A stretch of 64,000 nt of DNA from an uncultured Tateyamaria sp. (GTDB taxonomy: Bacteria; Pseudomonadota; Alphaproteobacteria; Rhodobacterales; Rhodobacteraceae), in assembly GCF_947488715.1 (NCBI RefSeq), contig NZ_CANLAG010000008.1, forward strand, positions 79,279 to 143,278. The letters run 5' to 3'. The notes under the pieces are model-generated. The model worked only from the letters and a program-made list of their open reading frames with translations. It searched no databases and had not been told where the DNA came from. Numbering within the stretch: position 1 is the first letter of the stretch; every line of letters begins with the position of its first letter. Position numbers and translations under genes: made by a program. Below, in pieces: positions 8,571 to 17,511 of this stretch.

Positions 8571-10292
8571 ATGGACGTCGGTACAATTTCACTGGTCCTG
8601 ATGCTGGGCCTGATCCTGCTGCTCGCCATCGGTATGCCGCTTGGCTTTGCCTCGGCCTTTATGGCTGTCGCGGTTCTGTTCATGAAGTTCGAGCCCGCCC
8701 TGCTGATGAACCCCAGCCTCTGGGGTGAGGGACTGCTGACCGGGCGACCCGGTTCGGGGCCGCTCAACATCTTACCCCAGCGCATATACGGGGACGTCTT
8801 AACCAGTTACGTCCTCATATCCATTCCGCTCTTCATCTTCATGGCGGCCCTGCTGGAACGGTCCGGCATCGCCAAAGAGATGTATTCATCCCTGAACGTC
8901 TGGCTGAACCGCACCCGTGGTGGCATCGCCATCGTGACGTCGATCATGGCTGTGATCATGGCCGCGATGTCGGGCATCATCGGGGGCGAGGTTGTCCTCT
9001 TGGGCCTGATCGCGCTGCCGCAGATGTTGCGGCTGGGCTATAATCAGAACCTCGCCATCGGGGTGATCTGTGCCTCTGGTAGCTTGGGGACAATGATCCC
9101 GCCGTCCATCGTTCTCATCATTTACGGTTTGATCACAGAAACTTCGATCAAGGCGCTGTTCACCGCCGCCTTTATCCCCGGTTTCATGCTGGCGTCGTTC
9201 ATCATCATCTACATCATCATCCGCACAACCCTGAAACCCGAGGACGCGCCTCTGCCCGAGGAAACCATCGCCCGGAAACTCGCCGTCTTTGATGCGCGCA
9301 GTGGCCTGAGCCCTTCGGAAATCCAGGAGCGGGACGAGCTGCTGGCCGAACAGGCGGACCTCGAATCGCAACCGCGCGGGGGCGAAAAGTGGGCGCTGTT
9401 CGGGGCCTTTATGAACGTGGTTTTTGCCGGGTTCACAGCGGCCTTGTTCCTGCGCGCGTCGTTCTTTGAATTCTCAGGCTCGAATGCGGCCAACACAGGC
9501 GACGCGGCCTTTTGGGGTACGGCGGAGTATATCGGCTATTTCGCAGTGATGTTTGGCATCTCGATGGCGCTGATGTTCTTTGTCTTTGGCCGGGCGCGCA
9601 CTGCGCTGGGCTGGTCGATGGGCAAGGGGCTTGTGCCGCCCATCGTCGTGATCGGCGTTGTCATGGGGTCGATCTATGGTGGCATCACCGGCATCACCGA
9701 GGCGGCTGGCATGGGTGCCATGGCTGTGTTCGTGATCGCGGTGCTGCGCGGCGAAGCGTCGCCCGAATTGGTCTGGGATTCGCTGATGCGGACGCTGAAA
9801 TCCACCGGCACAATTGTGTGGGTGACCATCGGTGCCACCGCCTTGGCCGGGGCCTACACCATTGCGGGCGGTCCGACCTATGTGGCGGATTTCATCGTGG
9901 GGTCTGAACTGCCCACCATGGTTGTGATCCTGTTCATGATGCTGATCCTGCTGTTCATGGGTGCGTTCATGGATTGGGTTGGCATCGTGTTGCTGATCAT
10001 TCCGGTCTTCCTGCCCATCGTGCTGAAACTGCCGCTGGACGAGATTGGCCTCTTTGGAGAGTTGAACCCGCGCCACGTGGCGATCTGGTTCGGGGTGGTG
10101 TTCTGTATGAACATGCAGGTGTCATTCCTCAGCCCGCCTTTTGGTCCTGCGGCGTTCTATCTGAAATCGGTGGCACCGCCGCACATCACGCTGACGGACA
10201 TCTTTAAAGGGTTCCTGCCGTTCATTGCGATCCAGTTGATTGCGCTGTCCGTGTTGCTGATCTGGCCGCCGATCATTTCGATCCTGCTCTAG
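8571..10292 (+). CDS. dctM: TRAP transporter large permease (DctM type)
   Basis: A 573-residue polytopic protein with the DctM hallmarks GMPLGFASAFMAVAVL, RTRGGIAIVTSIMAVIMAAM, SGSLGTMIPPSIVLIIYGLI and GGITGITEAAGMGAMAVFVI. It is longer than the usual 425-450 residues because a hydrophilic insert of about 60 residues (near 225-285, DAPLPEETIARKLA to ESQPRGGEK) and an extra hydrophobic segment follow the first half. This is the ion-coupled translocating subunit. Confidence 0.93.
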   Translation: MDVGTISLVLMLGLILLLAIGMPLGFASAFMAVAVLFMKFEPALLMNPSLWGEGLLTGRPGSGPLNILPQRIYGDVLTSYVLISIPLFIFMAALLERSGIAKEMYSSLNVWLNRTRGGIAIVTSIMAVIMAAMSGIIGGEVVLLGLIALPQMLRLGYNQNLAIGVICASGSLGTMIPPSIVLIIYGLITETSIKALFTAAFIPGFMLASFIIIYIIIRTTLKPEDAPLPEETIARKLAVFDARSGLSPSEIQERDELLAEQADLESQPRGGEKWALFGAFMNVVFAGFTAALFLRASFFEFSGSNAANTGDAAFWGTAEYIGYFAVMFGISMALMFFVFGRARTALGWSMGKGLVPPIVVIGVVMGSIYGGITGITEAAGMGAMAVFVIAVLRGEASPELVWDSLMRTLKSTGTIVWVTIGATALAGAYTIAGGPTYVADFIVGSELPTMVVILFMMLILLFMGAFMDWVGIVLLIIPVFLPIVLKLPLDEIGLFGELNPRHVAIWFGVVFCMNMQVSFLSPPFGPAAFYLKSVAPPHITLTDIFKGFLPFIAIQLIALSVLLIWPPIISILL

Positions 10293-10301
10293 GATGGGAT
10301 C

Positions 10302-11246
10302 ATGCTGAGCGAGGTCCAAGTCACGCAGTTCAACACCCAAGGGTATCTGGTGATCGAAGACGTCATTCCGTCTTTGGTCATCGATGCTGTGAGGGGGGAA
10401 TATTCGGAGCTACTGGATGGTCTTTATGCCGATTGGCACGCGCAGGGGCGTGTCCCCGCGGGGACAGGTCTGGATTTCTGGGGCAAGCTGAGCGCGTCCT
10501 ATGCCACCGGGTGCGATTGGTTTCAGCCAATGGACATCAGCCTGCCGGGGGACGAGATTGCGCCCGATTGCCCGATGCACTTTGGTCCTGCGATTTTTGA
10601 TCTGGTGGTGCAGGACCGGCTGCTTGACGCGGTCCAGAGCCTGATCGGACCCGAGATCACGTCGAACCCGATCCAGCATGTGCGGATCAAACCGCCTGCG
10701 CCTCAACTGGCCGAGGACGAGGTGCGCGCGCATATCACGCGCACCGACTGGCATCAGGATCGGGGCGTGGGTCACGAGACGGCGGACACGACGGACATGG
10801 TCACCGCCTGGGTCGCGATCACCGATGCCACGGTCGAAAATGGTTGTTTGCAAGTTGTACCGGGCATCGATGACGGGCTGCTGCCGCATTGTCCGCAGGT
10901 GCAGACGGCGATTGCGCCCCAGCATCTGGATACGGGCCGCGCGGTGCCGCTGCCGGTGCGGTCGGGCGGCGTGGTTCTGTTTCACCCGCTGGTGCCACAT
11001 GCGTCCCTGCCCAACCTGTCGGATGGGTTCCGATGGTCGTTTGACCTGCGGTTCAACGTGACGGGGCAACCCACGGGCCGTGACCATTTCCCCAGCTTTG
11101 TCGCCCGCAGCCGTGCCGCGCCCGAGACCGAATTGCGCGACTGGCGCGTCTGGCGCGATGCGTGGTTTGCCGCGCGCGACCGGCTGGCCATGACCCCTCA
11201 CATTCCTATTCACCGTTGGGACGCAGACAGCCCTGTCTGCGCGTAA
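10302..11246 (+). CDS. Phytanoyl-CoA dioxygenase (PhyH)-family protein
   Basis: A 314-residue non-haem Fe(II)/2-oxoglutarate oxygenase. The facial triad is visible as HQD in TDWHQDRGVG (about residues 151-153) and the distal His in PLVPHASL, followed by an arginine in the DLRFNV strand suited to 2-oxoglutarate binding. It starts 10 bases after dctM and is followed three bases later by the altronate dehydratase, so it belongs to the transporter operon. The substrate is unknown; hydroxylation or O-demethylation of a modified sugar acid would fit the context. Confidence 0.85.
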   Translation: MLSEVQVTQFNTQGYLVIEDVIPSLVIDAVRGEYSELLDGLYADWHAQGRVPAGTGLDFWGKLSASYATGCDWFQPMDISLPGDEIAPDCPMHFGPAIFDLVVQDRLLDAVQSLIGPEITSNPIQHVRIKPPAPQLAEDEVRAHITRTDWHQDRGVGHETADTTDMVTAWVAITDATVENGCLQVVPGIDDGLLPHCPQVQTAIAPQHLDTGRAVPLPVRSGGVVLFHPLVPHASLPNLSDGFRWSFDLRFNVTGQPTGRDHFPSFVARSRAAPETELRDWRVWRDAWFAARDRLAMTPHIPIHRWDADSPVCA

Positions 11247-11249
11247 GCC

Positions 11250-12749
11250 ATGGATTTCATTCGACTAGACCCCAGTGACACCGTGGTGACCGCCACCCGC
11301 GCCCTTGAGGTGGGCGTGATGGTGGACGGCGTGGCGACGCGCGCGCTGATCCCGTCGGGCCACAAGATCGCGACGCGCGCCATGGCAACGGGTGAGGCGA
11401 TCCGCAAATACGCGCAGGTGATCGGATATGCGGCGACTGACATCGCGGCGGGTGACCATGTGCACACGCACAATGTGGCGTTCCGTGGGACCGACGTGGC
11501 CTATGAATTTGCCACCAACCTGCGCCCTGTCCCCGCGGGGACACCCGACACGTTCATGGGCTACCGGCGCGAAAACGGGTCCGTGGGCACGCGGAACTAC
11601 ATCGCGATTGTCACCTCGGTGAACTGTTCGGCGACGGCGGCGCGCATGATTGCCGCACATTTCACGCCCGAGTTGTTGGCCGACTATCCGAACGTCGACG
11701 GGGTTGTGGCGTTCGTCCACGGCACCGGCTGCGGCATGGCTGACAGCGGTGACGGCTTCGAGGCGTTGCAGCGCGTCATGTGGGGCTATGCCGCGCATCC
11801 CAACCACGCGGCGGTGCTGATGGTTGGGCTGGGCTGCGAGATGAACCAAATCGACTGGCTGCTCGAGGCGTGGGGCCTGAAACAAGGGCCAACGTTCCAA
11901 ACAATGAACATCCAGTCGGTCGCGGGGCTGCGCCGCACGGTCGAGAAGGGGATCGAGAAGGTTGCCGCGATGCTGCCCATCGCAAACCAGGCGCAGCGCA
12001 CGCCGTGTCCGGCGTCGGAGTTGAAGGTCGCGCTGCAATGCGGCGGGTCGGATGCGTGGTCGGGGATCACGGCGAACCCCGCCTTGGGATATGCGACGGA
12101 CCTGTTGGTCGCGCAGGGCGGCACCGGTGTGCTGGCCGAAACGCCCGAGATCTACGGGGCCGAGCACCTGCTGACCGCCCGCGCGGTGGATCAGGCAACG
12201 GGTGAGCGGCTGATCGGTCTGATCAAATGGTGGGAGGATTACACAGCGCGCAACAAGGGCAGCATGGACAACAACCCAAGCCCCGGCAACAAGGCCGGCG
12301 GGCTGACCACGATCCTTGAAAAGTCGTTGGGCGCTGCGGCCAAGGGGGGGACCACCCCGCTGACCGGTGTCTACAAATACGCCGAGATCGTGCGGGCGCG
12401 CGGTTTCACCTTTATGGACTCGCCCGGATATGACCCGGCGTCCGTCACCGGGCAGATCGCGGGGGGCTGCAACCTTGTGTGCTTTACCACCGGGCGGGGG
12501 TCGGCCTTTGGCTCAAAACCCGCCCCCACGATCAAGGTCGCGACCAATACGGAGATGTATGGCCGCATGATCGAGGATATGGACGTCAACGCGGGCGCGA
12601 TGCTGTCGGACGGTGTCAGCCTCGAGGAAAAGGGTCGCGAGATTTACGAGCTGTTCCTGCGCGTGGCCTCGGGCGAGATGTCGAAATCCGAGGCGCAGGG
12701 GCTGGGCGACTACGAGTTCGTGCCCTGGCAGATCGGGGCGGTGATGTGA
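11250..12749 (+). CDS. uxaA: Altronate dehydratase (UxaA family)
   Basis: A 499-residue UxaA-family dehydratase. The N-terminal SAF-like domain (about 1-95, with GHKIATRAMATGEAIRKYAQ) joins the large catalytic domain that starts at GYRRENGSVGTRNY and contains HGTGCGM, GLGCEMNQ, QCGGSDAWSGITANPA and the GNKAGGLTTILEKSLG region. Conserved cysteines in HGTGCGM and GLGCE suggest metal binding. It converts D-altronate, or a related galactarate-type acid, to 2-keto-3-deoxygluconate. It sits between two PhyH genes; its TGA shares one base with the next ATG. Confidence 0.9.
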   Translation: MDFIRLDPSDTVVTATRALEVGVMVDGVATRALIPSGHKIATRAMATGEAIRKYAQVIGYAATDIAAGDHVHTHNVAFRGTDVAYEFATNLRPVPAGTPDTFMGYRRENGSVGTRNYIAIVTSVNCSATAARMIAAHFTPELLADYPNVDGVVAFVHGTGCGMADSGDGFEALQRVMWGYAAHPNHAAVLMVGLGCEMNQIDWLLEAWGLKQGPTFQTMNIQSVAGLRRTVEKGIEKVAAMLPIANQAQRTPCPASELKVALQCGGSDAWSGITANPALGYATDLLVAQGGTGVLAETPEIYGAEHLLTARAVDQATGERLIGLIKWWEDYTARNKGSMDNNPSPGNKAGGLTTILEKSLGAAAKGGTTPLTGVYKYAEIVRARGFTFMDSPGYDPASVTGQIAGGCNLVCFTTGRGSAFGSKPAPTIKVATNTEMYGRMIEDMDVNAGAMLSDGVSLEEKGREIYELFLRVASGEMSKSEAQGLGDYEFVPWQIGAVM

Positions 12750-13651
12750 TGGAGTGTCTGACTCCCGCACAAAAGGCGCAGTTCGAGGAACACGGCTTTC
12801 TTCTGGTCGAAAACCAGATCCCGCCCGACTGGTTGCAAAAGATAAGGGACGAGATCACCCGGTTCGAGGCCGAAGCGGCGACGATGACCACAAGCAATGA
12901 GCGTCTGGATCTGGAGGACAGCCATACCGCCGACGACCCGCGCCTGCGGCGGATCAAGCTGCCGCATATGATTTCTGATGTGGTGCGGGAGCTGATGTAT
13001 TCGGATCATGTGTTGGACCCTGCGCGTGACCTGATCGGGCCGGACCTGCGGCTGCACACCACAAAGCTGAACATGAAATCAGCGGGTTACGGCGCGGCGG
13101 TGGAATGGCATCAGGACTATGCGTTCTATCCTCACACCAATGACGACATTCTGGCCATTGGCATTTGCATCGACGACATGGCCGAGGAAAACGGGCCGCT
13201 GATGGTGTATCCGGGATCGCACAAAGGGCCGGTGTTCGATCACCATGTGGACGGCGTGTTTGCCGGTGCGATGCTGCCCGAGGAGAACGGGCTGAACCCG
13301 GCGGATGCGGTGGCCCTGACGGGGCCTGCGGGGTCGGTCAGCATCCATCACGGGCGGATCGTGCATGGGTCCGCTCTGAACACCAGCGACCGAGCGCGGC
13401 GCATTCTGTTTTATGAGATGATGGCGGCGGATGCGTTTCCGATCATGGGCAGCATGACGAAATGGGACGGTATCGAAGACTACAACACCCGCATGCTGTG
13501 CGGTGAGCCGACGCTGACGCCGCGCCTCAAGGACATTCCGATCCGCATTCCGCAACCACAGCCGGATGTGCCGATCTCGATCTATGAAATCCAGAAGGGG
13601 CTGAAAACACGCGCCTTTGATACCATTCCCGGAAAAGGAAACGACAGATGA
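12749..13651 (+). CDS. Phytanoyl-CoA dioxygenase (PhyH)-family protein
   Basis: A 300-residue PhyH-family oxygenase. The start chosen is the ATG at 12749 within TGATG, coupled to the uxaA stop; the longer open frame overlaps uxaA and is not needed. The iron ligands are HQD in EWHQDYAFY and the His in GRIVHGSALN, followed by the 2-oxoglutarate arginine region RARRILFYEMM. The PGSHKGPV segment is typical of PhyH proteins. It is not a close copy of the 10302 paralogue, so the two probably act on different substrates or steps. Confidence 0.87.
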   Translation: MECLTPAQKAQFEEHGFLLVENQIPPDWLQKIRDEITRFEAEAATMTTSNERLDLEDSHTADDPRLRRIKLPHMISDVVRELMYSDHVLDPARDLIGPDLRLHTTKLNMKSAGYGAAVEWHQDYAFYPHTNDDILAIGICIDDMAEENGPLMVYPGSHKGPVFDHHVDGVFAGAMLPEENGLNPADAVALTGPAGSVSIHHGRIVHGSALNTSDRARRILFYEMMAADAFPIMGSMTKWDGIEDYNTRMLCGEPTLTPRLKDIPIRIPQPQPDVPISIYEIQKGLKTRAFDTIPGKGNDR

Positions 13652-14535
13652 GCAAGCCAACAATCGGATTTATCGGCCTGGGCCTGATGGGCGGCGCCAT
13701 GGTGGGGCGGTTGCAGGATCAGGGCTATGGCCTGACGGTGGTCGCGAACCGGACGCGCACCTATGTGGACCGCGCTGTGGAACGCGGGGCGGCAGAGGTC
13801 ACGACTGCCAAGGCCTTGGCCGAGGCGAGCGATATCGTGATGCTGTGCATGGACACCTCTGCCAATGTCGAGGCGCGGATGCGGGGCGATGATGGTGTGA
13901 TCGCGGGCCTGAAACCCGGTGCGGTGGTGATTGATTTCGGCACGTCCCTGCCGGGGTCCACACGGACGCTGGGTGAAGAGGTCGCTGCAGCGGGCGGGCA
14001 TTACCTGGATGCGCCCTTGGGGCGGACCCCGTCCCATGCGGTCGATGGGCTGCTGAATATCATGTGTTCGGGAGACGAGGGTGCCTTTGCCACTGTGCGC
14101 CCGGTGCTGGATGATCTGGGCGAGAACGTGTTCCATCTGGGCGCGCTGGGGTCCGGGCATACGATCAAGCTGATCAACAACTTTTTCGGCATGACTGTCG
14201 CCAATGCCATGGCCGAAGCCTTTGCCATGGCGGATGTCATGGGCGTCGACCGGCAGCAGGCCTATGACGTGATGGCGGCGGGGCCGCTCAAGTCCGGGAT
14301 GATGGATTTCGTCAAAGGCTACGGTGTGGACGGTGACCCGAACCAACTGGCCTTTGCCATCAAGAACGCAGCCAAGGATGTCGGATACTACGCACAAATG
14401 GCGTCGGATGCGGGCGCAGAGTCTGTCATGTCGAAATGTGCGCTGGGCGCGCTGAGCGATGCGCGCGACAACGGGCGCGCCGACGACATGGTGTCGCAAA
14501 TGGTCGACTACTACGCCGACCGCTTCAAAAAATAG
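13648..14535 (+). CDS. NAD(P)-dependent oxidoreductase, 3-hydroxyisobutyrate dehydrogenase family
   Basis: A 295-residue beta-hydroxyacid dehydrogenase with GLGLMGGAMVGRLQDQGY at the N-terminus, DAPLGRTPSHA as substrate loop, and the catalytic lysine in GHTIKLINNFFGM near residue 175. The ATG overlaps the upstream TGA by four bases. It is probably a sugar-acid dehydrogenase or tartronate-semialdehyde-type reductase acting in the uronate operon. It differs clearly from the family members at 3871 and 24365. Confidence 0.88.
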   Translation: MSKPTIGFIGLGLMGGAMVGRLQDQGYGLTVVANRTRTYVDRAVERGAAEVTTAKALAEASDIVMLCMDTSANVEARMRGDDGVIAGLKPGAVVIDFGTSLPGSTRTLGEEVAAAGGHYLDAPLGRTPSHAVDGLLNIMCSGDEGAFATVRPVLDDLGENVFHLGALGSGHTIKLINNFFGMTVANAMAEAFAMADVMGVDRQQAYDVMAAGPLKSGMMDFVKGYGVDGDPNQLAFAIKNAAKDVGYYAQMASDAGAESVMSKCALGALSDARDNGRADDMVSQMVDYYADRFKK

Positions 14536-14549
14536 CTGGGGTCAAATTG

Positions 14550-15443
14550 ATGGCCATCGCGGCACATCCACAACAGGACCGCGCCGCGCTGGGCATCGTT
14601 ATGACGCTGGCGGCCTATGCCTTTTTCAGCGTCATCGACACGTCGGTGAAGTGGCTGGTGCTGGCCGGGCTGCCTGCGTTTCAGTTGGCGTTCATGCGCT
14701 ATGCGCCGCATTTCGTCATCTCAACCCTTTTGGTGCTGCGGCAGGGGGTCAGTTGGTCGAGTTTTCAGACCGATCACCTGGGCCTCGTTTTGGCGCGGGG
14801 GTTCCTGCTGGCTTCGGCCACATTGTTCAACTTTATCACGTTGAACTACCTGTCGCTGACGGTGACCGGGTCGATCATGTTCTCGGCCCCGATCATCGTT
14901 TGCGCGCTGAGCTGGCCGCTTTTGGGCGAACGGGTGGGGCCGTGGCGGTGGTTTGCGATCATTCTGGGGTTCATGGGCGTGCTGGTGGTGATCCGGCCCT
15001 TTGATGCGGCGTTTCACTGGATTGCGCTGCTCAACGTCTACAATGCGTTTTCGCTGGCGCTGTACTCGATCATCACGCGCAAGATTGCGGGCGTGGTCGC
15101 CGCCGAGACGATGCAGTTCTACATGGGCGCCTTTGGTGCGCTGACGCTGGCGCCGTTTGCGGTTTGGGTCTGGGTGCCTCCGGCCAGCGGGCTGGAATGG
15201 GGGCTGTTGATTGGGTTGGGGATTGCCGGGTGGGCCGGGCACGAGATTTTCTCGCGGGCGCATACCTACGCGCCGGCCAACACGCTGATGCCTTACACCT
15301 ATAGTTTCCTGTTGTATCTCGCGGTTGCGAGTTATGTGGTTTTCAATGATGTACCGGACCAGTGGACGCTGCTTGGGGCGTCGATCATTGTGGTGTCCGG
15401 ACTGATCATCTGGCGGCGCACGGCGCGAAAGGAATTGCCATGA
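14550..15443 (+). CDS. DMT-superfamily (EamA) transporter
   Basis: A 297-residue integral membrane protein with about ten hydrophobic helices in two EamA repeats (first LGIVMTLAAYAFFSVIDTSV, second from about residue 155). The start at 14550 (ggggtcaaattgATG) is preferred because an upstream extension would overlap the previous gene in a different frame with an Arg-rich, non-membrane sequence. It may export or import a pathway metabolite; substrate unknown. The stop overlaps the sugar kinase start (ATGA). Confidence 0.85.
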   Translation: MAIAAHPQQDRAALGIVMTLAAYAFFSVIDTSVKWLVLAGLPAFQLAFMRYAPHFVISTLLVLRQGVSWSSFQTDHLGLVLARGFLLASATLFNFITLNYLSLTVTGSIMFSAPIIVCALSWPLLGERVGPWRWFAIILGFMGVLVVIRPFDAAFHWIALLNVYNAFSLALYSIITRKIAGVVAAETMQFYMGAFGALTLAPFAVWVWVPPASGLEWGLLIGLGIAGWAGHEIFSRAHTYAPANTLMPYTYSFLLYLAVASYVVFNDVPDQWTLLGASIIVVSGLIIWRRTARKELP

Positions 15444-16321
15444 AAGTTGGAGCGATCGGCGAGGCGATGGTCGAGCTGTCGATGGACGGTGCGACCGCGG
15501 CCAAGGTGGGCGTGGCGGGGGATACTCTGAACACGGCGATCTATCTGAAACGGTCCGCGCCGGAGATCGAGGTGGATTACATCACGCGGTTGGGCACGGA
15601 CCAGTTTTCCGATCAGATCGAAAAGTTCATTCGGTCGGAGTGGATTGGGACAGGCAATATCGAGCGCGATCCGGAGCGGATGCCGGGCCTTTATGCCATC
15701 ACCACCGACGACGCGGGGGAGCGGTCGTTCAGCTATTGGCGCGACAGTTCCGCCGCGCGGCGCATGTTCGCGACGGATCAGGGCGCGGATTTCAGCGGGC
15801 TTGAAGGCTATGACGTTCTGTACTTGTCGGGGATCACGCTGGCCATCATGTCGGCGGGGATCCGAACGGCGCTGATGCGGTTCCTGCAGGGGTTCCGCAA
15901 AAAGGGTGGGCGGGTCTGCTATGATAGCAACTATCGTCCGCAGTTGTGGATTGATCAGGACACGGCGATTGCCGCCAATGCTGCGATCTGGTCGCTGACT
16001 GACATCGCCTTGCCGTCGATTGACGATGAACAGGCATTGACCGGCGAAGATGACAAAACCATCGCCATGCGGTTTCGCATGATGGAGCGCACTGGCGCTC
16101 TGAAACGAGGCGCGTCGGGGCCGCTGTGTCTCAAGACCGGGTCAGAACATCCATATGCCGCTGCCGAGACGGTTGTCGACACCACCGCCGCCGGGGACAG
16201 TTTCAACGGTGGCTATCTGGGTGCGCTGTTGACCGGAGGGTCACAGGCCGAGGCGTTGAAGGCGGGGCATAACCTCGCCTCCAAGGTCATTGGTCACAAG
16301 GGGGCGATCCTGCCACGCTAG
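15440..16321 (+). CDS. kdgK: PfkB-family sugar kinase, 2-keto-3-deoxygluconate kinase-like
   Basis: A 293-residue PfkB/ribokinase-fold kinase: N-terminal IGEAMVELS, the central YDSNYRPQLW motif characteristic of KDG kinases, and the catalytic DTTAAGDSFNGGYLGALL with the GAGD-type anion hole and Asp base near residue 250. It would phosphorylate KDG, produced by UxuA and UxaA, to KDPG for the Entner-Doudoroff aldolase, which is not in this window. The start is the ATG at 15440 in ATGA overlap with the transporter. The stop overlaps the convergent uxuB-like stop within CTAG (16318-16321). Confidence 0.88.
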   Translation: MKVGAIGEAMVELSMDGATAAKVGVAGDTLNTAIYLKRSAPEIEVDYITRLGTDQFSDQIEKFIRSEWIGTGNIERDPERMPGLYAITTDDAGERSFSYWRDSSAARRMFATDQGADFSGLEGYDVLYLSGITLAIMSAGIRTALMRFLQGFRKKGGRVCYDSNYRPQLWIDQDTAIAANAAIWSLTDIALPSIDDEQALTGEDDKTIAMRFRMMERTGALKRGASGPLCLKTGSEHPYAAAETVVDTTAAGDSFNGGYLGALLTGGSQAEALKAGHNLASKVIGHKGAILPR

Positions 16322-17508
16322 GGTGCGCCGATCACTGCCTTGAGCGCGGCACCGGGATCAGCGGTGCCGCATGCGGATTGCAGGTCGGACGCCATGGGAT
16401 CATCCAGCGTGCGCCCGTCTGCGACCTCTGTTCTGACAAAGTCGCACCAGGCGTCGATGGCCGCGGCCAGGGCTGGGCTGTTTTGTCCTTTGCGCTGGCG
16501 CAGGGTGTCGACGATCCGTATGGGCATCTTTTGGCTGCCATCCATCGCGATCTGGCGCAGCCGGTGATGCAGCGCGGGGTTCTCGAACCGGTCCAGCAGC
16601 GCGTCGGCGTAACTCTCCGCCTGCGCACGCACGGCATCGGGCAGTGTCGCCGCCGCCTCTTGCATCAGTGTGCGGGCCGTATTGCGCAGGGTCGGATCCG
16701 CGATTGCCTCGTGGACATAGGTATGGCCACGCAGAGTGCCAGCATAGGCGAGGAATGAATGCGCGCCGTTCAGCATCCGCAGCTTGCGCATTTCATGGGG
16801 TTCAACGTCTTGCACCCATTGCGCGCCGGGCCAGTCGGGTCGTGCGGCGGCAAAGTCGTCTTGGATCACCCATTCGCTGAACGCTTCGGTGGGGACGGCC
16901 ATCGGGTCTGACGCTTCGGCGCGGATGGTGTCGGTGGTGGCGGGTGTGATCCGGTCAACCATGGACGCGGGGAATGTCACCGGTGCGGTGATGGTCAGCC
17001 CGACAAGGCGCGCAAAGTCGATGACGGCGGATTGCAGCTTGGGGCCATTGTTCGGCAGGTTGTCACAGGACAGAACCGTCACCGGTGTTGTGCGTCGGGC
17101 GAGCCCACGGGCCAACGCGCCCACGGGCGTCAAAGCGCCCCCGTTCAGGTCGCTGCGCACGGCGTCGGCTTGCGTGTCCAGCTTGCCGTCCGGGCCGAGG
17201 TGATACCCTTTCTCGGTCACGGTTACTGTGATCACTGCGACGTCGGGGTCGGCAATGGCGCCAATCAGGCTATCAGGGTTTTCGGGCACCACGAGCATCC
17301 GGTCCAGCACGTCGATCTTGCGCAATGTGCTGCCGCTGCGATCCTTGATCAACAGAGTGTAGCCATAGTCCTGCGCCGCCAGACCGTCGCGTATGGTCGG
17401 GCTGCGAAAACTGACGCCGGTGATGCGCCAGCCGGGGCTGGATTGCGTATAGTCCGCCTGATGCGCGCGAAAGAAGTTGCCGACGCCAAGGTGTAGAATG
17501 CGTGGCAT
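16318..17508 (-). CDS. uxuB: Mannitol dehydrogenase-family protein (fructuronate reductase, UxuB-like)
   Basis: A 396-residue long-chain polyol/mannitol dehydrogenase, shorter than the typical 480-490. The NAD-binding start is HLGVGNFFRAHQADY. The catalytic motif is RKLRMLNGAHS (Lys, Asn, His) followed by GHTYVHEAI. The TVTEKGYHL segment is conserved in the family. It should reduce D-fructuronate to D-mannonate, linking UxaC to UxuA. It lies three bases from uxaC on the same strand. Confidence 0.87.
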   Translation of the reverse strand: MPRILHLGVGNFFRAHQADYTQSSPGWRITGVSFRSPTIRDGLAAQDYGYTLLIKDRSGSTLRKIDVLDRMLVVPENPDSLIGAIADPDVAVITVTVTEKGYHLGPDGKLDTQADAVRSDLNGGALTPVGALARGLARRTTPVTVLSCDNLPNNGPKLQSAVIDFARLVGLTITAPVTFPASMVDRITPATTDTIRAEASDPMAVPTEAFSEWVIQDDFAAARPDWPGAQWVQDVEPHEMRKLRMLNGAHSFLAYAGTLRGHTYVHEAIADPTLRNTARTLMQEAAATLPDAVRAQAESYADALLDRFENPALHHRLRQIAMDGSQKMPIRIVDTLRQRKGQNSPALAAAIDAWCDFVRTEVADGRTLDDPMASDLQSACGTADPGAALKAVIGAP

Positions 17509-17511
17509 GGT

